From contig JAUWGS010000008.1 of assembly GCA_030606285.1 (NCBI GenBank), forward strand, positions 1 through 64,000: a stretch of 64,000 nt of DNA, written 5' to 3'. The notes beneath the pieces were generated by a model that did not search any database, had not been told where the DNA came from, and saw nothing but the letters and a program-made list of their open reading frames with translations. Of the stretch, positions 8,607 to 17,146 are shown in pieces; position 1 is the first letter of the stretch, and each line of letters starts with the position of its first letter. Source of the DNA: Planctomycetales bacterium. GTDB taxonomy: Bacteria; 4484-113. The position numbers and the translations under genes are program-made.

Positions 8607-10658
8607 TCAGTCGCCGCTTCCACCGTCGTCTTCCGAGAACTCCACGACGAAGTGCGCGTAAGCGGTGTGCGGAAGTTCCTGCAGGAAGCGCGAAGGCCGG
8701 TTGAAAGCCAGGTAATCGCGGGTGTCGGTGTTCTGCGGGTAGCTCAAGTACAGGTGGCGCTGTGCACGGGTTACCGCAACGTAAAACAGCCTGCGTTCCT
8801 CCTCCAGCTGAGACGGGTCGTTCAGGCACATCCGGTGGGGCAGGTTGCCGTCCACCATTTGGGTCACGAATACCGCGCTCCATTCCAGCCCTTTGGCCTG
8901 GTGGATGGTGCTCAGGCTTACCCGCCCTTCCTCTGCGGCGTCTTCCGCAAACGCCTCGGCGACGGTGAAGCCCTGGTTGAGCGCGACTTCGGTGAGGAAA
9001 GACCTCAGCGAGCGGTACTTCTGGGAGTAAATCGCCAGTTGCTCCAAATCTTCGCGGCGCTCGGCGTAGTTCTCGTAGGTGCGCAGCAAGTGTGCATCGT
9101 AGAAGTCCTCAACGACCTGCCGGATAAGGTCAGACGGGCCGGCGCCTTCTTTGCGCATTGCGTCGAGCTTGCGGAAAAGCTCTGCAAGTGCTTCCAGGGA
9201 TTTGCGGCCGGCTCCCCGCGCGAGAGCGGGCGCGCCATCTTTGATGAACTCCTTGAGCGGCTCGGACGCGGGCATTACCTTCTCGAAGATGCGCGCAATC
9301 GTTTTGGATCCTACCTGCTCGCACATATCGAGCACACGCGAGAAGGCCACTTCGTCGCGCGGGTTTGCCAGCACTGAAAGGAACGCCACCACGTCCTTGA
9401 CGTGCGCCTGCTCGATGAACCTCAAGCCGCCCCGGATTTCGTACGGTATTCCCGCGCGGCTCAGGGCAAGCTCCAGCTCCAGGGAGTTACGGTGGTTGCG
9501 ATAGAGCACACCGATCTCCGGAAGAGGTATGCCTTCTTCGCGCAGCGACAGCACTTGCTCCGCAACGAACTGCGCCTGCTCCTCTGCGTCGTGGCAGACG
9601 AGGACGCTTGGCCGCTCCGCGGGTGAGCGCACGGCCCGGAGCAGCTTGCGAAACTCCTCGGGCACTCCGCGCATTATCTCGTTTGCCAGCTCGAGGATCT
9701 GCGGCGTGCTGCGGTAGTTGGTTTCCAGCTTGAATAACTTCGCGTTGGGGTAATCGTCGGTGAAGTTGCGGATGTTCTCGAAGTTCGCGCCCCGGAAAGA
9801 GTAGATGCTCTGGGCGTCGTCGCCCACGACAAACACCCGCCCGTGTTCCGCCGAGAGCGCCTTTATCGTCTGCGCCTGCACGAGGTTCGTGTCCTGGTAC
9901 TCGTCCACCAGGACGTGCTGGAAGCGCCCCGAGATGGCCTGCGCGGCGTCCGCGTGCTCTGTTAGCACGCGCAGAAAGCAGGTGAGAAGGTCGTCGAAGT
10001 CCATCAGGTTCCGCTTGAGCTTCCGCTCGATGTAGGCGGTGATGACGCGACCGATCTCGTCAATGAAGCGGGCGAACTGGGGGAAGCGGTAGACCAGCAG
10101 TTCGTCGAGGCTCTGGCCGGTATTGATGGAGAGGCTGTGCATCTTAAGGAGAAGGCGCGCGGAAGGGAAGAGCTTCTGCGTGAAGTTCACCGGCGCTTCC
10201 TTGCGCACGACCTTCATCAGCTGGCGCGCGTCCTGCTCGTCAATGATGGTGAAATCCCGGCTGTAACCCAGCAGGTCGGCGTACTTGCGCAAGAAGATGT
10301 GTCCGATATGGTGAAAAGTGCCGCCGACGATGCGTTTCTGGGGCACGTTCGTAAGGTCCTCCACGCGGTGGAGCATCATCCGGGCGGCTTTGTTGGTGAA
10401 GGTTGCCAGCAGGATGTTGCCGGGCCTAACGCCCTGAGCGAGCAGGTATGCCACGCGATACGTAATCACCCGCGTCTTGCCGGAACCCGCACCCGCAAGC
10501 ACCAGAGCACACGGCTCGTCCGTGGTCACAGCGGCGAGCTGCTGCTCGTTGAGTGCGCCTTCGAGAATGTTTAGCTGCGCGCTTTTAACAGCGTCACCGG
10601 TGGGACGCTTTGCTTTCATTACTAGCGACTTGGGCCGTTTTTCAAACTCCTTCGGCAC
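8607..10658 (-). CDS. UvrD/PcrA/Rep-family superfamily 1 DNA helicase
   Basis: LNEQQLAAVTTDEPCALVLAGAGSGKTRVITYR, VDEYQDTNLVQ, GDDAQSIYSFRGA, STIHQAKGLEW, VAVTRAQRHLYL. Confidence 0.95.
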   Translation of the reverse strand: MPKEFEKRPKSLVMKAKRPTGDAVKSAQLNILEGALNEQQLAAVTTDEPCALVLAGAGSGKTRVITYRVAYLLAQGVRPGNILLATFTNKAARMMLHRVEDLTNVPQKRIVGGTFHHIGHIFLRKYADLLGYSRDFTIIDEQDARQLMKVVRKEAPVNFTQKLFPSARLLLKMHSLSINTGQSLDELLVYRFPQFARFIDEIGRVITAYIERKLKRNLMDFDDLLTCFLRVLTEHADAAQAISGRFQHVLVDEYQDTNLVQAQTIKALSAEHGRVFVVGDDAQSIYSFRGANFENIRNFTDDYPNAKLFKLETNYRSTPQILELANEIMRGVPEEFRKLLRAVRSPAERPSVLVCHDAEEQAQFVAEQVLSLREEGIPLPEIGVLYRNHRNSLELELALSRAGIPYEIRGGLRFIEQAHVKDVVAFLSVLANPRDEVAFSRVLDMCEQVGSKTIARIFEKVMPASEPLKEFIKDGAPALARGAGRKSLEALAELFRKLDAMRKEGAGPSDLIRQVVEDFYDAHLLRTYENYAERREDLEQLAIYSQKYRSLRSFLTEVALNQGFTVAEAFAEDAAEEGRVSLSTIHQAKGLEWSAVFVTQMVDGNLPHRMCLNDPSQLEEERRLFYVAVTRAQRHLYLSYPQNTDTRDYLAFNRPSRFLQELPHTAYAHFVVEFSEDDGGSGD

Positions 10659-10718
10659 GGGTTCATATCATACCCGATGAGGTGCCGTCAGTCGCGATTG
10701 GTGTGGCTGGGCGATGGT

Positions 10719-10946
10719 CTATCTTCGCTTTCCTAAGACACGCAGCAAATCCTCGCGGCTCAGGCCGCACTGCTTGAGGATGTCGAACAGAGTCCCCTTC
10801 GTCAGTTCATCGTGCTGCGGGACGACGGTTCTGAAGCTCCCTTTCCGCATGCTTACGTGACTTCCTTTCCGGCGCACGACTTTGAACCCGAGCTTGCCCA
10901 AAGCGTTGACGAGCTCGCGACCAGACAGCACGGGAAGCCTAGTCAC
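10719..10946 (-). CDS. hicA: HicA-family toxin (mRNA interferase)
   Basis: VTRLPVLSGRELVNALGKLGFKVVRRKGSHVSMRKG...VVPQHDELTKGTLFDILKQCGLSREDLL; overlaps the hicB 3' end. Confidence 0.85.
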   Translation of the reverse strand: MTRLPVLSGRELVNALGKLGFKVVRRKGSHVSMRKGSFRTVVPQHDELTKGTLFDILKQCGLSREDLLRVLGKRR

Positions 10947-11160
10947 CGACTGTAACCTCAAGCGGGTAGAGAAGAACCTCGCCGCTGCTCTCCGGCATGT
11001 CCTCGTCGCCAAAGCTTTCGAGGTAGAGCTCTACGGCTTCCTTGAGATTCGCCTGAGCTTCCTCGATGGACTTGCCTTGGCTCACCACGCCAAGCTCCAC
11101 GCAATGAGCGACGTACCATTTGCCTTCTTTATTGATTACCGCAGTGAATCTCCGAGACAT
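10939..11160 (-). CDS. hicB: HicB-family antitoxin
   Basis: MSRRFTAVINKEGKWYVAHCVELGVVSQGKSIEEAQANLKEAVELYLE; SD GAGGAG before ATG 11160. Confidence 0.85.
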   Translation of the reverse strand: MSRRFTAVINKEGKWYVAHCVELGVVSQGKSIEEAQANLKEAVELYLESFGDEDMPESSGEVLLYPLEVTVGD

Positions 11161-11244
11161 ATCGGCACAACTCCTCACATCCATTATACCTTGAGCTGCC
11201 GCTATGGCGCGGTTTTTCGTGCTTCAGCACCAGGGGTATGATGG

Positions 11245-11250
11245 TATAAT
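11245..11250 (+). promoter_or_regulatory. -10 box of the tRNA-His/hisS transcription unit
   Basis: TATAAT 15 nt upstream of the mature tRNA 5' end. Confidence 0.6.
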
Positions 11251-11264
11251 CTCGTTTCGCAGAC

Positions 11265-11338
11265 GGGGAGGTAGCTCAGCTGGATAGAGCGCTGGTCTGT
11301 GGAACCAGAGGTCGAGGGTTCGACCCCCTCCCTCCCTA
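11265..11338 (+). tRNA. tRNA-His (GTG anticodon)
   Basis: Cloverleaf GGGGAGG-TA-GCTC..GAGC-G-CTGGT CTGTGGA ACCAG-AGGTC-GAGGG TTCGACC CCCTC-CCTCCCT-A; no encoded CCA. Confidence 0.93.
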
Positions 11339-11359
11339 CTTGCGAATTGGCGGCTTGAA

Positions 11360-12721
11360 ATGGCGCAGGAGAGGATAAAACCGCGCAATCTAAGGGGGTT
11401 TCAGGACTTCCTGCCCCCCAGCGCGCAAGCCCGCCAGCGCATCGTGGACACCTTTCGGGAGGCGTTCGAGCTATACGGCTTCGCGCCCCTGGAGACTCCG
11501 GCGCTGGAGACCGAAGAAGTGCTCCTCTCTGATATGGGAGTGGACGCCAACAAGCAGATCTACCGGTTCAGCGACCTGGAGAACGTAAAAGTCGGGCTGC
11601 GGTTCGATTTCACCGTATCGCTTGCCCGCACCGTGGCGGCGAACCTGAACCGCATCAGCCTACCGTTCAAGCGCTACCAGGTCGGGCCGGTATGGCGCTA
11701 CGATAAGCCCAAGCGCGGGCGCTACCGCGAGTTCACACAAATTGATCTGGACATCATCGGCGTCGCTCCGTACGAGCCGGAAGTCGAGATGGTTGCGGCG
11801 GTTGCCCGGGGCCTGGGGAAGCTCGGCGCTGACAACTACATCTTCCGCGTCAATGACCGGCGCTATCTGGGCGAGGTGCTGGAACGCCTGGGTGTGGTGC
11901 CGGAGAAGGGAAAAGACATCTTCCGCGTGCTGGACAAGCTGCAAAAGCAGGGCGAGAAGAAAGTGCGCGACGAGTTGACGGGCAAACTGCTGCTGCAGGA
12001 TTTCGAGTCGGCGCTGGAATACGAGCGGATGCAGGAAGTGGCGATTCCCGGAGAGGCAGCAGACGGGCTGCTTGCCGCAATTAAGGATACATCCGGGCTG
12101 CGCGAACACCTCGGCGGATTCCTGGCGCGAGTGGAACAGGAAGGCGTTGGCGAAGGTAATATCGTTGCCGATCCGTCGCTCACGCGCGGGCTTGACTACT
12201 ACACGGGCTTTGTCTGCGAAGTGGACATCAGGGGCGCGGAGTCACTGGGAAGCGTCGGTGGCGGCGGACGCTACGACGACTTGCTGGGCAGATATTCGGC
12301 GAATCCGCTCACGGGAGTCGGAATGTCGGTCGGGCTCGACCGGTTGGCTGATGCGCTTGCGGCCACGGGAGTCCTTGAAGCCGACGCCGGGCAGTCCAGC
12401 GCGCAGGTGTTCGTGGCGGTGTTCGACGACGCGCTGCGTGCGGAATGTGCGAGCATCGCCAGAAGTTTGCGTGAAGCGGGAGTGCCAGCCGAAATGTGGC
12501 TTGCCGGCGGTAACCGAAACGGGCGAACGCTTTCCAAGCAGTTCAAGTACGCCGACAAGGTGGGCATACCGCTGGCAGTCGTTGCGGGCGAGGACGAGCT
12601 GGCCAAAGACCCGCCGTGCGTACAGCTCAAGGATTTGCGCACCGGCTACGGTCAGGAGGGCAAGCAAAACGAAATCCCCCGCGACGAGCTGGTTGCGTGG
12701 GTGAAGGAGCTGCTGGCATAA
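11360..12721 (+). CDS. hisS: Histidyl-tRNA synthetase
   Basis: RGFQDFLPP, LRFDFTVSLAR, YQVGPVWRYDKPKRGRYREFTQIDLDIIG (motif 2), LTRGLDYYTGFVCEV, SVGGGGRYDDL. Confidence 0.95.
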   Translation: MAQERIKPRNLRGFQDFLPPSAQARQRIVDTFREAFELYGFAPLETPALETEEVLLSDMGVDANKQIYRFSDLENVKVGLRFDFTVSLARTVAANLNRISLPFKRYQVGPVWRYDKPKRGRYREFTQIDLDIIGVAPYEPEVEMVAAVARGLGKLGADNYIFRVNDRRYLGEVLERLGVVPEKGKDIFRVLDKLQKQGEKKVRDELTGKLLLQDFESALEYERMQEVAIPGEAADGLLAAIKDTSGLREHLGGFLARVEQEGVGEGNIVADPSLTRGLDYYTGFVCEVDIRGAESLGSVGGGGRYDDLLGRYSANPLTGVGMSVGLDRLADALAATGVLEADAGQSSAQVFVAVFDDALRAECASIARSLREAGVPAEMWLAGGNRNGRTLSKQFKYADKVGIPLAVVAGEDELAKDPPCVQLKDLRTGYGQEGKQNEIPRDELVAWVKELLA

Positions 12722-12781
12722 AATGAGCCGGATGCAGTCCATCATGCGTGTTACTTGTCATAGCGGAAAGGAAGACGCGGC

Positions 12782-13735
12782 GTGAAAGTCCTGGTGACCG
12801 GCGGTGCAGGTTTCATCGGCAGCCACCTTGCTGATGCGCTGCTGGCGAACAAGCATGCCGTCACGGTTGTGGACGATCTCTCCACCGGCAGGCGCGAGTT
12901 CGTACCGGGCGGCGCGGAATTCATCGAAGCCGACATTTCCACACTGAAGTTTGTGGACATCACGCAAAGGATTAGTCCCGATGTGTTGTGCCATTTGGCG
13001 GCGCACATAAGCGTTTCGGAGAGCGCCCGTGACCCGCGCGGCGACGCGGAGATGAACATCTGCGGCAGCCTTAATGTTCTCACCGCAGCGCAGCGCGCGG
13101 GAGTGAAGCGATTCATCAACGTATCCAGCGGGGCGGTCTATTCACCGCACGCGACTCTGCCATACAGAGAGGCTGCGGCTACAGCGCCGCTGTCACCCTA
13201 TGGAGTCGCCAAGCTTGCGGTGGAGCATTACTGCCAGTACTTCGCTCAGTATCGCGGACTGCCGACGGTGACGCTTCGGCTGGGCAACGTTTTCGGGTCG
13301 CGCCAGAACCCGCTCGGGGAGGCGGGCGTCATAGCGATATTCCTCCAGCGAATGCTGGGTGGCGAGCCGGTGGAGGTTCACGGCAGCGGCGCGCAGGCCA
13401 AGGACTACATCTACGTGTCGGACGTGGTGGACGCTTTCGTGCGGCTGCTGGATGCCGAGCTGCCTGCAGCCAGGGATTTGACGGGCAGCTGTTACAACGT
13501 CGGCACGGGTGATCCGCGCTCGGTTAACGAGATATTTACGCTTCTCGCCGGGATGTCGAACTACCGGCTGGCTCCGGCTGCGGGGCCGGCGCGCCCGGCG
13601 GACCAGAAGCTGGTCACACTCGACTGCGGCAGGGCACACAAGGTGCTCGGCTGGAAGCCGCAGGTCAAGTGGGAAGAAGGCTTGCGCTGGACCCACGAGT
13701 GGTTTGCTGCCAACCGGGGCTTCTTCACCGGCTAG
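12782..13735 (+). CDS. NAD-dependent epimerase/dehydratase (UDP-glucose 4-epimerase-like, SDR)
   Basis: MKVLVTGGAGFIGSHLADALL Rossmann motif; YGVAKLAVEHY (YxxxK). Confidence 0.9.
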   Translation: MKVLVTGGAGFIGSHLADALLANKHAVTVVDDLSTGRREFVPGGAEFIEADISTLKFVDITQRISPDVLCHLAAHISVSESARDPRGDAEMNICGSLNVLTAAQRAGVKRFINVSSGAVYSPHATLPYREAAATAPLSPYGVAKLAVEHYCQYFAQYRGLPTVTLRLGNVFGSRQNPLGEAGVIAIFLQRMLGGEPVEVHGSGAQAKDYIYVSDVVDAFVRLLDAELPAARDLTGSCYNVGTGDPRSVNEIFTLLAGMSNYRLAPAAGPARPADQKLVTLDCGRAHKVLGWKPQVKWEEGLRWTHEWFAANRGFFTG

Positions 13736-15060
13736 CCCATTCCGAACATCTTCGCGAACGGCAGCTTGCCTTTCTTGAAGTGCTTCATCATCCTTTGCAT
13801 TTCCTTGAACTGGCGCATGAAGAGGTTGATGTCCTGAACCGTGCTGCCGCTACCGAGCGCGATACGCCTGCGGCGTCCGGCGTTGAGCACACGCGGATCG
13901 CGGCGCTCCTGGGGCGTCATTGAGCGGACGATGGCCTTGACCCGCACGAGTTCTCTTTCGCCCAGCGCTATCTGTTCCTCGTTGAGCTTGAAGCCCGGCA
14001 GGAGCTTGAGCATCTGCGATAGCGGTCCCATCTTCTGGGTCTGCTCCATCACGTTCATGAAGTCCTCGAGTGTGAAGCGCTCTTTGGACAGCCGATGGGC
14101 GATGGCTTCGGCGTCCTTTTCCTCTATGCTCTCCTCGACCTTTTCGATGAGCGTCACGACGTCACCCATCCCCAGTATCCAGCTGGCCCACCTCTCGGGG
14201 TAGAAAGGCTCAATTTCATCGGGTCTCTCGCCCGTACCAACGAAGCGGATGGGCACGCCGACGGTTTCGCGGATGGAGAGCGCCGCGCCGCCACGGGTGT
14301 CGCTGTCGAACTTTGAGAGGATGACGCCGGTGAGCGCCACCTTCTCGTTGAAGGCTTGCGCGATGTTCACCGCCTCCTGGCCGGTCATTGCGTCGGCGAC
14401 GAGGAACACTTCCACCGGCTCCACGACCTGCCTGATGGCTGTGAGTTCGTCCATCAGCTCAGTGTCAATCTGCAGCCGTCCCGCGGTATCGAACAGCACC
14501 GGTGAGAAACCTTCCTTGCGGGCGTATGAAAGCGCTTCGCGGGCGAGATCCACCGGCGTGGTTGCAGTTCCTGAATGGGCGGCAACGCCGATCTCACCTG
14601 CGATTATGCTGACTTGCTCGACGGCAGCGGGCCGTTTCAAATCCAGCGCGACGAGCAGCGGCCGCTGGCCTTCGTTTCTGAAGCGCAGTGCCAGCTTACC
14701 TGCGGTTGTCGTTTTGCCCGAGCCCTGCAGGCCGATGAGCATCATCGGCGAGAAGCGTCCGGCGTAGGATGTCGCGGCGAGTTGCGCCGCTTCGTCGCCG
14801 CCAAGGACGTTGACCATCTCCTCGTGGACGAGCTTGACTATCGTCTGGGCCGGTGTCAGGGCGCGCCCTACCGTTTCGCTGGCGAGTTTGTCTTTCAGCC
14901 GTGTGACGAAACCGCGCGCGACTTTAAGGTTCACGTCGGCTTCGAGCAGCGCGATACGGATCTCACGCAAGCCACTTTCGATTTCGGCGGCGTTCAGGCG
15001 CGCGCGGCTGCGAAATCCCCCGAGGATCTTCTGCAACCGGTCTGACAGCGCATTGAACAT
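13732..15060 (-). CDS. ffh: Signal recognition particle GTPase Ffh
   Basis: MFNALSDRLQKILGGFR, LIGLQGSGKTTTAGKLA, VLFDTAGRLQID, SKFDSDTRGGAALSIRE, C-terminal Met-rich M domain. The 27-aa ORF extension is unlikely to be coding. Confidence 0.97.
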   Translation of the reverse strand: MFNALSDRLQKILGGFRSRARLNAAEIESGLREIRIALLEADVNLKVARGFVTRLKDKLASETVGRALTPAQTIVKLVHEEMVNVLGGDEAAQLAATSYAGRFSPMMLIGLQGSGKTTTAGKLALRFRNEGQRPLLVALDLKRPAAVEQVSIIAGEIGVAAHSGTATTPVDLAREALSYARKEGFSPVLFDTAGRLQIDTELMDELTAIRQVVEPVEVFLVADAMTGQEAVNIAQAFNEKVALTGVILSKFDSDTRGGAALSIRETVGVPIRFVGTGERPDEIEPFYPERWASWILGMGDVVTLIEKVEESIEEKDAEAIAHRLSKERFTLEDFMNVMEQTQKMGPLSQMLKLLPGFKLNEEQIALGERELVRVKAIVRSMTPQERRDPRVLNAGRRRRIALGSGSTVQDINLFMRQFKEMQRMMKHFKKGKLPFAKMFGMG

Positions 15061-15127
15061 CACCGGTGATTCTACCAGAGAGGACACTGTGGAAGTTGGA
15101 TGGTTGTTAGCTTTTGGCTGTTGCTCG

Positions 15128-15154
15128 TAGGGGCATGGCATGCCATGCCCTTAC
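15128..15154. repeat. Third copy of the TAGGGGCAnGGCA palindromic repeat
   Basis: TAGGGGCATGGCATGCCATGCCCTTAC; same family as 2761-2830. Confidence 0.8.
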
Positions 15155-15247
15155 AAGAAGACGGTGGGCCACAGGTCCCCGACCTTCAGCGACGGAATTT
15201 GAGCTTGCATCACGCTTCTGCTAGAATACCCGACTGCGGAGGTTGAT

Positions 15248-15499
15248 GTGAGTTACGTAATCGCAGTGGTGCTCCTGCTAATCATAGCGAGCATCAGTAT
15301 CGGAATGATTGTTATGACGCTGTCGCTCAACACCAAGAGCGAGGGGCTCGGCGCGGCAATAACTGGCAGCGCGGGCGACGCATACCGCGGAGCCGTCGGC
15401 GTCGAGGAGAAAAAGCGGCAGCTACTGGCGCGCCTGGGCTATACGTTCTTGATTATCACGTTCCTCTTCTCACTCATCTACCGCAACATATTTGGCTAG
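15248..15499 (+). CDS. secG: Preprotein translocase subunit SecG-like
   Basis: 83 aa, two TM segments, central SEGLGAAITGSAGDAYRG loop typical of SecG; SD GGAGG before GTG. Confidence 0.7.
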   Translation: MSYVIAVVLLLIIASISIGMIVMTLSLNTKSEGLGAAITGSAGDAYRGAVGVEEKKRQLLARLGYTFLIITFLFSLIYRNIFG

Positions 15500-15630
15500 A
15501 CCGCCCCGCTTTCCGGGGTTTCGCGGGAAGTGTAGATGTTGCATAGCCACCCAACCGCATCACCACGCACCGTGCCAGCCTTCTCGCGGTCAGACATGAG
15601 AAAGCGCGACAAGCCGGACGCGCCTCAAGG

Positions 15631-16932
15631 ATGAGCATACCCTCGAAGAACTTCGGACTGCTGGCGCTCGTGTGCCTGGCATTCCTCGTACTGGGAGAAT
15701 GGGAACCGCTCGGTTACCGCTTCTTCTATGCCGGAATTGCCTTGCTGCTGCTGCTCCTTGCTCTGGACTACGCCGTCACGCGCCGAGAGCAAGGGCCGCA
15801 GATTACGCGCGAGACCCCCGACATCTGGGCTGTGGACTATCCGGGGAGCTACATCGTCTCAGTGCGTAACATAGTTGGACGCCGGATAACCGGCGTGTTC
15901 GACGAGCATTCGTTCAGCTATTTCCGCAAGGAGCTGCCTCCTGGCGCCTTCACACTGGACAAGGGCGAGACGAAGCGGTTCACCGTCCGCTTCACGCCGC
16001 CCGTCCGCGGGAGAATCTCGCCGGGACCGGCGTTGCTACGCTACACGAGCCGGCTGGGATTCTGGTTCGTGGCGCGTCGTTATGATCTGAAGGACGAGAT
16101 AAAGGTCTATCCGCACATCTCAGATTATCTTGCGCTGGACCCGTTTCTGCACCGGCAGCGCGCGTATACCCGCGGGCAGCACGCAATAAGGATGCTTGGC
16201 GAGGGAACCGAGTTTGACAGCCTGCGGGACTACCAACCGGGAGACGACTACGCCAAGGTGAACTGGAAAGCCACTGCGCGCACCAGCCGACCCATCGTCT
16301 CGCAATACCGCGCCGAGCGGGACCGGGAGATAGTGACCGTGCTCGACGGCGGGAGGCTTATGTTCGCCGGCATCAACGGCAAATCGCGCTTCGACCGCTA
16401 TCTGGACGCCGTGGCGCAGTTGAGCTACGCCCTGCGCCTGGAGAACGACCGCCTGGGGCTGCTGCTGTTCGACCGGGAGGTGCGTTTCTACCGGCAACCG
16501 ACACGGCAGCCGGACGTGCTGGCAGATCTGTTCCCGTTCTATCCACAACACGTCGAAAGCGACTTTATGGGTATGTACGCCTTTTTAAGTAAGCGCCACC
16601 CGAAGCGGGCTCTAGTATTCGTATTCACGGAGTTTACGGACGGGATTACGGGCGAGCGGGCGTTTGCCGCGCTGGCGTCGCTGGCACGGCGGCATCGGGT
16701 GGTGGTCATTATCCTGGACGAGCCCAGGCTCTACGAGACCGCGACTGCGTCCATCGACAGCGAGGAGCAGTTTTTCATGCACGCGGCTGCTGTCTCACAT
16801 CTGAGAGGCAAGAAGTCGCTGTGTGAGCGAATGCGCAGGGCCAGCATCGATGTAATTCGCACCTATGCGGATAAGCTGAACGCCGATGTTATCAACAAAT
16901 ACCTGGAGCTAAAGGCCCGCAACCTTGCCTGA
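15631..16932 (+). CDS. DUF58 domain-containing protein
   Basis: TEFDSLRDYQPGDDYAKVNWKATARTSRPIVSQYRAERDREIVTVLD. Confidence 0.9.
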   Translation: MSIPSKNFGLLALVCLAFLVLGEWEPLGYRFFYAGIALLLLLLALDYAVTRREQGPQITRETPDIWAVDYPGSYIVSVRNIVGRRITGVFDEHSFSYFRKELPPGAFTLDKGETKRFTVRFTPPVRGRISPGPALLRYTSRLGFWFVARRYDLKDEIKVYPHISDYLALDPFLHRQRAYTRGQHAIRMLGEGTEFDSLRDYQPGDDYAKVNWKATARTSRPIVSQYRAERDREIVTVLDGGRLMFAGINGKSRFDRYLDAVAQLSYALRLENDRLGLLLFDREVRFYRQPTRQPDVLADLFPFYPQHVESDFMGMYAFLSKRHPKRALVFVFTEFTDGITGERAFAALASLARRHRVVVIILDEPRLYETATASIDSEEQFFMHAAAVSHLRGKKSLCERMRRASIDVIRTYADKLNADVINKYLELKARNLA

Positions 16933-17146
16933 GGGCAATTGCGGCCTGCCGGAATTTCAGCTTTGCGACGCGCTTCGCGCAAGGGCTTAACAGCTAGGTG
17001 GGCAGCTAGCGAGGCTAACAGGGTTTGGCAAGGTGGGCGTGCGGGTATAATACGCCGTGAGTATTACGCGTGCGTTCGCGTGTGCTTCCTTGACAGCCCG
17101 AACGCAAGTGCAGGATAATACTCAGGTTGTGTTCAATCTGGAGGGA

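Noticed and set aside
15061-15141. N-terminal extension of the ffh ORF (MPCPYEQQPKANNHPT...)
   Set aside because: It reads into the palindromic repeat; Ffh homology starts at MFNALSDRL (15060).
17046-17059. Leaderless start at GTG 17057 for the PLD-like gene (TATAAT at 17046-17051)
   Set aside because: The ATG at 17147 has a strong GGAGGG SD and starts directly with a lipoprotein signal peptide; the upstream extension is not signal-like.
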